Source of the DNA: Geminicoccus sp035556675 | Lineage (GTDB): Bacteria; Pseudomonadota; Alphaproteobacteria; Geminicoccales; Geminicoccaceae | Assembly (NCBI RefSeq): GCF_035556675.1 | Contig: NZ_DATMFZ010000259.1 | Location: 29,885 to 93,884 of the forward strand | Direction of reading: 5' to 3' | DNA length: 64,000 bases | In this document: positions 33,650 to 42,264 of the stretch, piece after piece | How the letters are laid out: each line of letters starts with the position of its first letter | Position numbering within the stretch: position 1 is the first letter of the stretch | The notes under the pieces: generated by a model | The model's database searches: none | What the model was told of the DNA's origin: nothing | Seen by the model: the letters and a program-made list of their open reading frames with translations, nothing else | Program-made: the position numbers and the translations under genes

Positions 33650-35137
33650 TCAACGTCCTTCGAGCGGCAACGGCAGGACTCCAGTCCAGATCGCGAGCAC
33701 GGCGACGAGTGCCAGGACGCCCAGGAGCTGGCAGTAGACGGCACCCGCCTCGATCAGGACTGCCCGCCAGCCGGTGGCGACCGCGCGGCTGGCGATGTTC
33801 TGGCGGGTCCAGCGCTGCCTGTCCAACCGGAACAGGGCGCGGCCCTTGACCAGGGCCAGCGCCACCTGGTCGTACCAGAGCAGGAGCGGCCAGCTCCCCT
33901 CCACCCGGTTGCGGGTGGTGAGCAGGAGCAGGGTCTGCAGGGAGCGGGTGAACATCACCCAGAGCAGGTAGAACAGGAGCGCCCAGGGGGTGCGGGTGAA
34001 GGACAGCAGCAGCGCCACGATCGGGCCGACCAGCGGCGTCCAGATCGAGATGCGCTGGTCGAGCAGCGTCCACCACAGGAACGGACCGACCCGGGCCGGC
34101 CCCAGCGCCAGCGCCCGGCCCCCGGAGCGCAGCATGTTGCCCGACCAGCGCAGCACGAGCTTGCGCGAGGCCTGGACGAAGCCGCCGGGCGGGGGATGTT
34201 CGATCGTGGCGACCTGGACGTCCGGCACGTAGAGCATCCGCCGGCCGGTGCGCAGCAGGTGGAACCAGGTCGACTTGTCCTCGCCGGTCAGGAACTGGAT
34301 GTGGCCGAGCCGCCAGTGGTCCATCCCGTCATTCTCGACCGCGGCGATGAAGTCCGGCTCGATCGCGACCTCGGCCGGGAACAGGGAGAAGCGCCCGGTC
34401 ATGGCCAGCACCCGGCCGGACAGGGACAAGGAGCTCATGGTCTGGTGGCGCCGGGCGAAGCGCAGCCGGTGCCAGGAGGAGAAGGGAAAGCGCTCGCCGA
34501 CCGTGAACGGCTTCTCGTCGGTGGTTATCCCACCCAGCGCCGGGTCGAGGGCGAAGAACGGCACGGTGCGAGCCAGCGTGCCGGGCGGCAGCACCGTGTC
34601 GCCGTCCATCACGCCCACCACCGCACCCGCGGAAGGTACCCGCCGCGACACGCCGCGCAGGGCGATGCCGAGCGCCCGCCGCTTGCCCTCGCCGCTGATC
34701 CGCACCACCAGGAGCCGCACCCGGTCCGGCAGGCCGGACAGGTCGAACAGGCGCTGGATGGCGATCTCGTCGGCCCGCTCGACGATGGAGGCGACCAGGG
34801 TCACCCGGCCGTTCCAGGCAGCCGCCTCCGCGATGACGGAGCGCCAGCAGGCGAGCGTCGTGTCGAGCTCGATCCGGTAGCTGGTCACGATCAGGAACAA
34901 TTCGTTGCCGCCGGCCTCCGGCCGCGCCGCCAGGGCATCCGCCTGGGCCCGCAGGTCGGGGAACACCAGCCGGCGCCAGACCAGACCGCGGGCCACGTGG
35001 ACCAGGCCCCAGCCATAGCGCCATATGCCGATCCCGCCGGTCAGGAACAGGATCTCGTGGCCGACCGCACGCACCGCACTCTCCGGCACGAGCAGCACGG
35101 CGATCGCGACCAAGAGGAAATGGGCCAGCAGGATCAT
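33650..35137 (-). CDS. alg8: Alg8-like family 2 glycosyltransferase (polysaccharide synthase)
   Basis: A 495-residue membrane glycosyltransferase. Two N-terminal helices precede a GT2 catalytic domain with VMDGDTVL (Asp178, Asp180), LTGEDKSTW (Glu286, Asp287) and a QxxRW-like RKLVLRW (325-331); several helices follow. ENDGMDHW, the length and the late LFRLDRQRWTRQN resemble Alg8, the alginate polymerase. Its ATG 35137 and the stop abutting alg44 indicate one two-gene unit on the minus strand. Cellulose or other GT2 synthases are less likely because of the Alg44 partner. The GDP-mannose dehydrogenase and periplasmic modification genes of alginate clusters are missing here. Confidence 0.82.
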   Translation of the reverse strand: MILLAHFLLVAIAVLLVPESAVRAVGHEILFLTGGIGIWRYGWGLVHVARGLVWRRLVFPDLRAQADALAARPEAGGNELFLIVTSYRIELDTTLACWRSVIAEAAAWNGRVTLVASIVERADEIAIQRLFDLSGLPDRVRLLVVRISGEGKRRALGIALRGVSRRVPSAGAVVGVMDGDTVLPPGTLARTVPFFALDPALGGITTDEKPFTVGERFPFSSWHRLRFARRHQTMSSLSLSGRVLAMTGRFSLFPAEVAIEPDFIAAVENDGMDHWRLGHIQFLTGEDKSTWFHLLRTGRRMLYVPDVQVATIEHPPPGGFVQASRKLVLRWSGNMLRSGGRALALGPARVGPFLWWTLLDQRISIWTPLVGPIVALLLSFTRTPWALLFYLLWVMFTRSLQTLLLLTTRNRVEGSWPLLLWYDQVALALVKGRALFRLDRQRWTRQNIASRAVATGWRAVLIEAGAVYCQLLGVLALVAVLAIWTGVLPLPLEGR

Positions 35138-35507
35138 GGCATCCTGCTAGAAACCGGGCTGCCGGGGATCGGGCCGCCAGGAACCAGGAGTGGCTTGCCC
35201 GGACCGCCTGTCCTGCCCGCCAAGATCACCCCCATGCCTTGCCGCCGTCCTTTCCGTGAGGCGGGCTAGGAACGCCATGTCCCCCCGGCTCCTCGATGCC
35301 TGTCTAATGAGCGCGGCATGGCGGTGGAAGGCAGAAGCGGGCGTACCATGCCGTTCTCGTCATGGCTGTGGCCCACGTGCAGATGACGAACGCGCGGCGC
35401 TCCGGCCGGGAAGCTTACAGGGCCATGAGCGGCACATCACTTGAGCTTCGTGATCGTCACTCCTACTTTGGTCGTCGATAGAACATTTTTGAGCGGACGG
35501 GCCGTCG
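35138..35507. promoter_or_regulatory. Divergent intergenic region between alg8 and the response regulator
   Basis: No convincing gene lies in these 370 bases; an 84-codon plus-strand frame at 35190 has no ribosome site or recognisable content. An inverted repeat ATCAC (35436-35440), nine bases, GTGAT (35450-35454) could be an operator. It overlaps a possible plus-strand promoter, TTGAGC (35441-35446), 17 bases, TACTTT (35464-35469), which would serve the regulator gene. Both are weak signals. Confidence 0.3.
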
Positions 35508-36191
35508 ATGGCGAAGAACGAACGGATCCTCATCGTCGACGACGACACCGCCCTGCGCCGCGAACTGGCCGAGCAGCTCACCATGCACGAGGGCTTCCGG
35601 GTCCAGGAAGCCGGTAGTGGCAAGGAAGCGCTGGGCCTCGTCAAGAATGAGGAATTCGACCTCGTGATCCTGGACGTGGGCCTGCCGGACACGGACGGCC
35701 GCGACCTGTGCAAGCTGCTGCGCAAGAACGGGGTGAAGGCGCCGGTCATCATGCTGACCGGCCGCGACGGCGATGCCGACGAGGTGCTGGCGCTGGAAAG
35801 CGGCGCCAACGACTACGTGACCAAGCCGTTCCGGATGTGGGTGCTGATGGCGCGAATCCGCGCCCATCTGCGCCAGCACGAGCTGTCCGACGACGCGGTC
35901 TTCCAGATCGGCCCCTATGCCTTCAAGCCTGCGGCCAAGATGCTGACCCAGGGCCAAAAGCGGATCCACCTGACCGAGAAGGAGACCGCGATCCTGAAGT
36001 ATCTCTACCGGATCGGCGATCGGCCGGTCGCGCGCGAGGTGCTGCTGGACGAGGTCTGGGGCTACAATACCGGCGTCACCACCCACACGCTCGAGACCCA
36101 CATCTACCGGCTCCGCCAGAAGGTCGAGCCCAACCCGGGTCAGGTGTCCCTGATTGTCACCGAGGCGGGCGGCTACCGGCTGGCGCGCTGA
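35508..36191 (+). CDS. OmpR-family response regulator transcription factor
   Basis: A 227-residue two-domain regulator. The receiver domain (about 5-120) has the acidic pair DDD near residue 11, the phosphoacceptor Asp in VILDVGLPD (residue 55), the switch LTGRD and the lysine YVTKPF. The C-terminal winged helix (about 130-226) shows VWGYNTGVTTHTLETHIYRLR. It has no sensor kinase gene nearby, so it is an orphan here. It is divergent from the alg8-alg44 pair and upstream of two RTX genes, either of which it might control; that is inference. Confidence 0.94.
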   Translation: MAKNERILIVDDDTALRRELAEQLTMHEGFRVQEAGSGKEALGLVKNEEFDLVILDVGLPDTDGRDLCKLLRKNGVKAPVIMLTGRDGDADEVLALESGANDYVTKPFRMWVLMARIRAHLRQHELSDDAVFQIGPYAFKPAAKMLTQGQKRIHLTEKETAILKYLYRIGDRPVAREVLLDEVWGYNTGVTTHTLETHIYRLRQKVEPNPGQVSLIVTEAGGYRLAR

Positions 36192-36360
36192 TTCCGGCAG
36201 GAGCGTGCTGTAGCGCGGAATCCACGGGCGGTCCGGGATGCTCCGGCACTCTGCCGGTAAGATCCCTGCTGCATGGCGACCTGTCGTATAGTGGTTGTCC
36301 GCTCCGCCCTGCGCCCGCGGCGATGTCGCCGTTTTCGGGCCGGGGGGTCGGGAGGCGCCC

Positions 36361-37488
36361 ATGGCTCGCGTCGTCGGCACGCTGGGCAACGACCAGCTCA
36401 ATGGCACGTCCGGCAGGGACACGATCTTCGGCAGGGTCGGCAACGACCTCCTGGCTGCCGGCGCCGGTAACGATGCCATTTATGGTGAAGCCGGCAACGA
36501 CAGCCTGAGCGGTGGTCGCGGCGACGACGTCCTGCACGGCGGCAGTGGCAATGACTGGTTCTCCGGAGAGGATGGCGACGACCGCATCTTCGGCAATGAC
36601 GGCGACGACCTGATCAACACCGGCAAGGGCGACAATCTCGCCTTCGGTGGGGCCGGCAGCGACTTCATCAACGACGATGCCGGCAACGACGTCCTGTATG
36701 GCGGGCCTGGCGATGACGGCTTCGAGGCGCATGGCGGCAGGGACGTACTGCACGGCGGGGCCGGCAATGACGGTTTCTTCGCCTGGAACGGCGACGCCGT
36801 TTATGGCGATGCCGGCGACGATTCGGTGGTACTCGGCAACGGCGAGGTTCTGCCCGGCGATCCGGATGCGCCCAGCCTCGCCCACGGCGGCGACGGCAAC
36901 GACCAGATCGCCGGCTTCGCCCCAGACGCCCATCTGTTCGGCGATGCCGGCGACGACACGATCTGGGGCGGCTTCGCCGGGGACCGGATCACGGGCGGCA
37001 GCGGCGACGACCGGCTCTTCGGCAATCTCGCGGACGACGTACTCAGCGGCGATGGCGGCGACGACCGGCTTCATGGCGGCGACGGCCGTGACCGGCTGAG
37101 CGGCGGTGCGGGCAGCGACCGTTTCGTCTTTGCCTTCAACGAAGCAGACGACACCACGGTCGCGGCGGTGCACGAGGCGAACGACCTGATTCTCGACTTC
37201 ACCAGGGGCGAGGACCGGCTGGACGTATCGGCAAGCAATGGCCCCTACCTCCACCGGCCGACCTTCGCGGAGCTCGACACGGACGGCGACGGCACGCTCG
37301 GCGAGGGCGATCAGGCGGTGACCATTACCGAAGAAGTCGTGAACGACGCCGTGAGCCGTTCGATGGTGATCGACGTCGGAGCCATTCCGGCGCTGGTCGA
37401 TGCCGTCGAGCTACACGGGGTCGTCGCCGCGTCCGGTACGATCATGCTGGTCGGCGTTACCGAGTTGGGTGCGGACGACATCGGCTGA
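36361..37488 (+). CDS. RTX (hemolysin-type) calcium-binding protein
   Basis: A 375-residue acidic protein with no signal peptide. From residue 5 to about 255 it is made of some twenty GGxGxDxLx-like nonapeptides (for example GGAGNDGFF, GGSGDDRLF) that fold into a calcium-binding beta-roll. Then come ILDFTRGEDRLDV, an EF-hand-like loop DTDGDGTLGEGD (about residue 305) and a C-terminal beta segment ending MLVGVTELGADDIG, the likely type I secretion signal region. No catalytic domain is visible. ATG 36361 has GGGAGG six bases upstream. It is followed by a second protein of the same build; no secretion genes are in the window. Confidence 0.88.
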   Translation: MARVVGTLGNDQLNGTSGRDTIFGRVGNDLLAAGAGNDAIYGEAGNDSLSGGRGDDVLHGGSGNDWFSGEDGDDRIFGNDGDDLINTGKGDNLAFGGAGSDFINDDAGNDVLYGGPGDDGFEAHGGRDVLHGGAGNDGFFAWNGDAVYGDAGDDSVVLGNGEVLPGDPDAPSLAHGGDGNDQIAGFAPDAHLFGDAGDDTIWGGFAGDRITGGSGDDRLFGNLADDVLSGDGGDDRLHGGDGRDRLSGGAGSDRFVFAFNEADDTTVAAVHEANDLILDFTRGEDRLDVSASNGPYLHRPTFAELDTDGDGTLGEGDQAVTITEEVVNDAVSRSMVIDVGAIPALVDAVELHGVVAASGTIMLVGVTELGADDIG

Positions 37489-37525
37489 ACGCCATGCGGC
37501 AGGGACAAGCTCAGGGAGCACGCTC

Positions 37526-38425
37526 ATGGCGACCTTCATCGGGACCACGGGTGACGACCAGGTGTTCGGCACGTCCGGCAAGGACACGCTGTACGGTCGG
37601 GCCGGCAAGGACGTGCTCACCGCCGGAGCCGGCAACGATGCGCTCTATGGCGAAGCCGGCGACGACACGCTCTGGGGTCAGGACGGCGATGACCGGCTCT
37701 GGGGCGGCGATGGCCGCGATACGCTCCGCGCCGGCAACGGCAATGACCTGCTGCGCGGCAATGCCGGCCATGACCTGCTGTTCGGTGCCAACGGCAACGA
37801 CACGCTGGCAGGCGATGACGGCAATGACCGTCTCTACGGCGGTGCCGGTGACGACACGGCGCATGGCGGGGCCGGCAGCGACCTCGTGACCGGGCAGCGG
37901 GGCGATGACCTGCTGTTCGGCGGAAGCGGCAACGACGTGCTGGAAGGCTGGCAGGGCGACGACCTGCTCGATGCCGGCCAAGGGGACGACGCGGTGGCCG
38001 GCTGGGACGGCCGGGACCTGATCTGGCTGGGTGCCGGCCAGGACACCGTCGTGTTCAACGGCGCGATCTTCGGCCAGTACCTGGACCATGTCGGCGCCGA
38101 GTACATCAACCCGGACGACGACCTGGTGCTCGACTTCGCACCGGGCGAGGACCGGATCCTCCAGATGACGTTCACAGTCGACGATCCGCTGGAAGGCACT
38201 TCTACTGCCACGACCGTCGACTTCGCGCGGCTGGACAGCAACGCGGACGGCCGGCTGAACGATGCCGACGCCCATGTCGAGGCCATCAGGGTGAGCCTGG
38301 AAGGAGAGTTCCGGGATGCGCTCGCGATCCATGCCGGCGACGCCAGCGGGATCGCGTTCTTCGCCGGCAGCACGCTCACCCTGGCGGGCGTAACCGGCCT
38401 GTCGCCGGGCGACTTCACCGCCTGA
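37526..38425 (+). CDS. RTX (hemolysin-type) calcium-binding protein, paralogue
   Basis: A 299-residue paralogue of the preceding gene. Its first 50 residues follow the same pattern (IGTTGDDQVFGTSGKDTLYG, AGAGNDALYGEAGDDTL), and about fourteen RTX nonapeptides run to residue 175. The conserved tail has LVLDFAPGEDRI, the EF-hand-like loop DSNADGRLNDAD (about 233-244) and LTLAGVTGLSPGDF at the end. It lacks a signal peptide and an enzymatic domain. The start ATG 37526 has AGGGAG at 37513-37518, 37 bases after the first RTX stop, so the two are probably co-transcribed. Confidence 0.88.
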   Translation: MATFIGTTGDDQVFGTSGKDTLYGRAGKDVLTAGAGNDALYGEAGDDTLWGQDGDDRLWGGDGRDTLRAGNGNDLLRGNAGHDLLFGANGNDTLAGDDGNDRLYGGAGDDTAHGGAGSDLVTGQRGDDLLFGGSGNDVLEGWQGDDLLDAGQGDDAVAGWDGRDLIWLGAGQDTVVFNGAIFGQYLDHVGAEYINPDDDLVLDFAPGEDRILQMTFTVDDPLEGTSTATTVDFARLDSNADGRLNDADAHVEAIRVSLEGEFRDALAIHAGDASGIAFFAGSTLTLAGVTGLSPGDFTA

Positions 38426-38510
38426 TTCCTGGCTGGCGCTTGCACGACCGGACGCGGCACCGCTAAAGCCCGCCCGACCGAGCAGGCCATGTCAGGACGA
38501 GGGAAGAACG

Positions 38511-39785
38511 ATGCCGCTGCCGACGCCCGAGGGCTACCGGGTCCTGGACGAGGGCTCCTTGCGCGACCTGCTGGCAGGCCTGCCCGCCGTGGCCCAGCGG
38601 GTCGGTGGGGACGCGGCGGCATGGCGGATCCGCGAGGTCGGCGACGGCAATCTCAACCTCGTCTTCATCATCGAGGGCACCAATGGCGGGATCTGCGTGA
38701 AGCAGGCCCTCCCCTATGTACGGCTGGTCGGCGAGAGCTGGCCGCTCGACCTGAACCGCGCCTTCTTCGAGTACCGCGCCAGCGTCATCCAGGCGGAGCA
38801 CTGCCAAGGGCTGGTCCCGGAAATTCTCCACTACGACCCGAAGCTCTATCTGATCGTGATGGAGCTGCTCTCGCCGCACATCATCATGCGGCGCGGCATG
38901 ACCGACGCCGTGGTCTATCCACGCTTCGTCGAGCACATCACCGACTACATGGCGCGCTCGCTCTACTTCACCTCGGACCTGGCCCTGCCGGCCGCGCGCA
39001 AGAAAGCGATGATCGCCGAGTTCTGTCCGAACACCGATCTGTGCAAGATCACCGAGGATCTGATCTTCACCGATCCCTACCGGGTCCACGAGCTGAACCG
39101 CTGGACCAGCCCGCAGCTGGACCGCTGGGCGACGATGTGGCGCGAGGACGACCAGCTCAAGCTCGCGGTCTCGCAGCTGAAAGTCGACTTCCTATCCCGC
39201 GCCGAGGCCCTGCTGCACGGCGACCTCCATACCGGCTCGATCATGGTGACCGAGGCCGAGACCCGGGTGATCGACCCGGAGTTCGCCTTCGTGGGACCGA
39301 TGGCCTTCGACGTCGGCAAGCTGATTGCCAACCTCCTGCTGAACTATCTGAGCCATGACGGCCACGAGACCCGGCCCGGCGAGCGCGACGACTACCGCGC
39401 CTGGGTGATCGATACGATCCACGGCGTCTGGCACGGCTTCGCCACCAAGTTCGTCGCCCTGTGGGGGAAGAACCGCACCGGCGACGCGTACCCCCGCGAC
39501 CTCCTGCCCGACGACTCCTCGGTCTTCCGCCAGGCACAGTCCGCCTACATGGCGCGCCTGTGGACCGACAGCCTGCGCTTTGCCGGCGCCTCCCTCACCC
39601 GCCGCACGCTGGGCCTCGCCCACAATGCCGATCTGGAGCGCATTGGGGACCCCGACCGCCGGGCGGCCTGCGAGAAGCGCGTCCTGGAACTCTCCCGCGA
39701 CCTGCTCGTGAACCCCGAAAGCTACGCCCATATCGAGCAGGTGACGGCACGCGCCCAGGCGCTGCGGGCGCGGGATCTCGGTTAG
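38511..39785 (+). CDS. mtnK: S-methyl-5-thioribose kinase
   Basis: A 424-residue kinase of the aminoglycoside/choline kinase fold that phosphorylates 5-methylthioribose in methionine salvage. The N-lobe has GDGNLNLVFII and VKQALPYVR; the catalytic loop is LLHGDLHTGSIM and the metal-binding segment VIDPEFAFVGPMAFD, both close to the MtnK pattern. The other salvage genes (mtnA, mtnB and so on) are not in the window. ATG 38511 follows GAGGGAAG. Its stop overlaps the stop of the DUF29 gene on the other strand by four bases. Confidence 0.93.
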   Translation: MPLPTPEGYRVLDEGSLRDLLAGLPAVAQRVGGDAAAWRIREVGDGNLNLVFIIEGTNGGICVKQALPYVRLVGESWPLDLNRAFFEYRASVIQAEHCQGLVPEILHYDPKLYLIVMELLSPHIIMRRGMTDAVVYPRFVEHITDYMARSLYFTSDLALPAARKKAMIAEFCPNTDLCKITEDLIFTDPYRVHELNRWTSPQLDRWATMWREDDQLKLAVSQLKVDFLSRAEALLHGDLHTGSIMVTEAETRVIDPEFAFVGPMAFDVGKLIANLLLNYLSHDGHETRPGERDDYRAWVIDTIHGVWHGFATKFVALWGKNRTGDAYPRDLLPDDSSVFRQAQSAYMARLWTDSLRFAGASLTRRTLGLAHNADLERIGDPDRRAACEKRVLELSRDLLVNPESYAHIEQVTARAQALRARDLG

Positions 39786-40282
39786 CTGTTTTCCTGCGAG
39801 CGGCCCGGGTTCGGCCCGGCCGCATTGCGGCCGTAGAAGCCGTCGCGGAGCACGTCATCCAAGGTGTATGCCGGGGCTTCTGGCAAGGAGGTGGCGCTGT
39901 CTCCTTCGCCATGCCCAGCCAGGGCGATCAGCACCTGGTCCCGCGCGCTTCGGTAAAGGGCGTCGAAGTCGTCACGCAGATCGCGCTCGATGGTCGGAGT
40001 GAGGTCGCCACGCAGGGCGTCGCGCGCCTCGTAGATCGACTCCATCCAGCCGGCTCGCGGGTCCTTCGCCGGAGAATGATCGAGCTTGAGCAGATGGACG
40101 ATGATCCGCCGGACCTGGCTCCGGCACGCGTTGCGGTCCCGCTTGGCCAAGTCGTCGACCTCCTCGGCCAGTTCCTTCAGGTCGAGCGGGCCGTTCCACC
40201 GCTCCCGCTCGAGCTGGCGCAACGCCTCGGCCTGGCGGCGGGCCCAGAGATAATAGTCGGTCTCGTACAGGCGGGCGGCCAT
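39782..40282 (-). CDS. DUF29 family protein
   Basis: A 166-residue protein whose N-terminus (LYETDYYLWARRQAEALRQ) and WNGPLDLKELAEEVDDLAKR are the hallmarks of DUF29, a small helical family common in cyanobacteria and alphaproteobacteria. Its role is unknown. ATG 40282 is taken as start because the family begins there; upstream in-frame codons exist but lack a ribosome site. It sits alone between mtnK and a divergent ABC importer operon. Confidence 0.82.
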   Translation of the reverse strand: MAARLYETDYYLWARRQAEALRQLERERWNGPLDLKELAEEVDDLAKRDRNACRSQVRRIIVHLLKLDHSPAKDPRAGWMESIYEARDALRGDLTPTIERDLRDDFDALYRSARDQVLIALAGHGEGDSATSLPEAPAYTLDDVLRDGFYGRNAAGPNPGRSQENS

Positions 40283-40400
40283 GCTGCAGCGGGTCTCCCA
40301 TGCGGTCCGGCCAGTATAGCCTCTCGATCGGAAGCTTGTCCCGCCTCGGTCGTGAGGGATAAAGGACCGCAACGCCTCCATGCAGGAATGGTCCGAACCG

Positions 40401-41357
40401 ATGCGTCTCGATCGCCGCAGCTTCTCCGCCGCGCTACTCGCCACGGCAGCGGCCCCTTCCCTGGCCCTTGCCGACGCGCCGCTGGTGGCGATCACCGCGA
40501 TCGTCGAGCACCCGGCACTCGACGCCTGCCGCGACGGCGTCATCGAGGGACTGAAGCAGCAGGGCATCGCGGCCGAGACCACCTACGAGAGCGCGCAGGG
40601 CCAGCCCGCCACCGCGGCGCAGATCGCGCGCAGCTTCGTCGGCATGAACCCGGCCGTGATCGTGCCGATCAGCACGCCGTCCGCTCAGGCCGCGGCCGCC
40701 GCGACCAAGGCCATCCCGATCGTGTTCACCGCAGTGACCGATCCGGTCGATGCCGGCTTGGTGGCGAGCATGGAGAAGCCCGGCGGCAACGTGACCGGCC
40801 TGTCCGACCTCTCGCCGCTCAGCCAGCATCTCGACCTGATCCTGGAGATCACGCCGGACGTGAAGCGGCTGGGCTTCCCCTACAATCCGGGCGAGGCCAA
40901 TGCGGTCGTGCTGCTGAACCTGATGCGGGATCTCGCGGAGCAGCGCGGCATCGAGGTGGTGGAGGCCACTGCGTCCAAGTCGGCGGACGTGGTCGCTGCC
41001 GCGCGCAGCCTGACCGGCCAGGCGGACGCGATCTACGTGCCCACCGACAACACCGTGGTCTCCGCACTGGAAAGCCTGATCGCGGTGGCGCGCCAAGCGA
41101 AGGTGCCGGTCTATTGCGGCGACACGGACAGCGTGGCGCGCGGCTGCATCGGCTCGGTCGGCTTCGACTACTTTCAAGTGGGCGTGCAGACCGCGGCGAT
41201 CGTGGCGCGGATCCTCAAGGGTGAGAGTCCCGGCGAGATCGCGATCGAGTCCGCGTCCGGCACCGATCTCTACCTGAACCCGACCGCCGCAGAAGCCTTC
41301 GGCATCACCCTGTCCGACGAGCTCCTGTCCCGCGCCACCAAGATCGTGGGCGCCTGA
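40401..41357 (+). CDS. ABC transporter substrate-binding protein (TrpX-like, ABC_sub_bind family)
   Basis: A 318-residue periplasmic binding protein. ATG 40401 gives a signal with an arginine pair, RRSFSAALLATAAAPSLALA, cleaved near ALADA; an ATG at 40380 would add seven residues without help. The mature protein has the two-lobe pattern of the family that includes tryptophan-binding TrpX of streptococci: LVAITAIVEHPALDACRDG, IPIVFTAVTDPVDAGL and KPGGNVTGLSD. Specific ligand is unknown. It heads a five-gene operon with its permease, ATPase, a threonine aldolase and folE. Confidence 0.88.
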   Translation: MRLDRRSFSAALLATAAAPSLALADAPLVAITAIVEHPALDACRDGVIEGLKQQGIAAETTYESAQGQPATAAQIARSFVGMNPAVIVPISTPSAQAAAAATKAIPIVFTAVTDPVDAGLVASMEKPGGNVTGLSDLSPLSQHLDLILEITPDVKRLGFPYNPGEANAVVLLNLMRDLAEQRGIEVVEATASKSADVVAAARSLTGQADAIYVPTDNTVVSALESLIAVARQAKVPVYCGDTDSVARGCIGSVGFDYFQVGVQTAAIVARILKGESPGEIAIESASGTDLYLNPTAAEAFGITLSDELLSRATKIVGA

Positions 41358-41373
41358 CCCGGAAGGGCTGCAC

Positions 41374-42264
41374 TTGTCGCTGTTCTCCTTCCTCGGCGCC
41401 ATCGAGCTCGGCCTGATCTACGGGCTGGTCGGGCTGGCCGTGTACCTGTCCTTCCGGATCCTGCACTTCCCGGACCTCACGGTGGACGGCTCGTTCCCGC
41501 TGGGCGCCAGCGTCTGTGCGGCCGCGATCCTGGGCGGGCTGGACCCGATCACCGCGACGCTGCTGGCGATCCTGGCAGGTGCGGTCGCCGGCTGGATCAC
41601 CGCCATCCTGGCGGTGCGCTTCGGCATCCTGCACCTGTTGGCCTCGATCCTGGTGATGATCGCCCTGTTCAGCATCAACATCCGGATCATGGGCCGACCG
41701 AACGCGGCGCTCTTGGGGCAGACCACCCTGTTCTCGCCGTTCGAGGGCCTGTCCTTCCTGCCCTTCGACCAGGCGCGCATCCTGGTCGAGCTGGTGGTCG
41801 TCGCGCTGGTCACCTTCCTGCTCGCCCGCTACCTGAACTCCGACCAGGGCCTCGCCCTGCGCGCCACGGGCGCCAACCCGCGCATGGCCAGGGCCCAGGG
41901 CATCGACACCGCACGCCAGACGCTGAGCGGGATGGCGCTGTCCAACGGGATCGTGGCGCTGGCCGGTGCCCTGTTCGCCCAGGCCAACGGCTTTGCCGAC
42001 GTCACCATGGGGCTCGGCACCATCGTGGTGGGCTTGGCGGCGGTGATCGTGGGCGAGACGCTGTTCCGGCTCAAAGGCATCCTTGGCGCCCTGATCGCCT
42101 GCCTCCTGGGCTCGCTGCTCTACCGCCTGGTGATCGCGTTCGCGCTGGACGTGGACATGCTGGGCATCGAGGCCTCCGACCTGAACCTCGTCACCGCCGT
42201 GCTGGTGGGCTTCGCCCTCCTGGCGCCGAAGCTGCGCGCGCGGATGCGGAAGGCCGCCCGATGA
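41374..42264 (+). CDS. ABC transporter permease (TrpY-like)
   Basis: A 296-residue integral membrane protein with about eight hydrophobic segments and the branched-chain-permease-like sequence GLALRATGANPRMARAQGID in its cytoplasmic loop. The start is TTG 41374, with GGAAGGG at 41361-41367; no in-frame ATG is close enough. This family has a single permease that homodimerises. It overlaps the ATPase gene by four bases. Confidence 0.9.
   Translation: MSLFSFLGAIELGLIYGLVGLAVYLSFRILHFPDLTVDGSFPLGASVCAAAILGGLDPITATLLAILAGAVAGWITAILAVRFGILHLLASILVMIALFSINIRIMGRPNAALLGQTTLFSPFEGLSFLPFDQARILVELVVVALVTFLLARYLNSDQGLALRATGANPRMARAQGIDTARQTLSGMALSNGIVALAGALFAQANGFADVTMGLGTIVVGLAAVIVGETLFRLKGILGALIACLLGSLLYRLVIAFALDVDMLGIEASDLNLVTAVLVGFALLAPKLRARMRKAAR

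Noticed and set aside
35190..35444. An 84-codon plus-strand frame before the response regulator
   Set aside because: No ribosome site and no family resemblance; treated as intergenic.
36361..38060. Regular short repeats considered as a CRISPR array
   Set aside because: The periodicity is 27 bases in frame and encodes GGxGxDxLx RTX nonapeptides, with no unique spacers.
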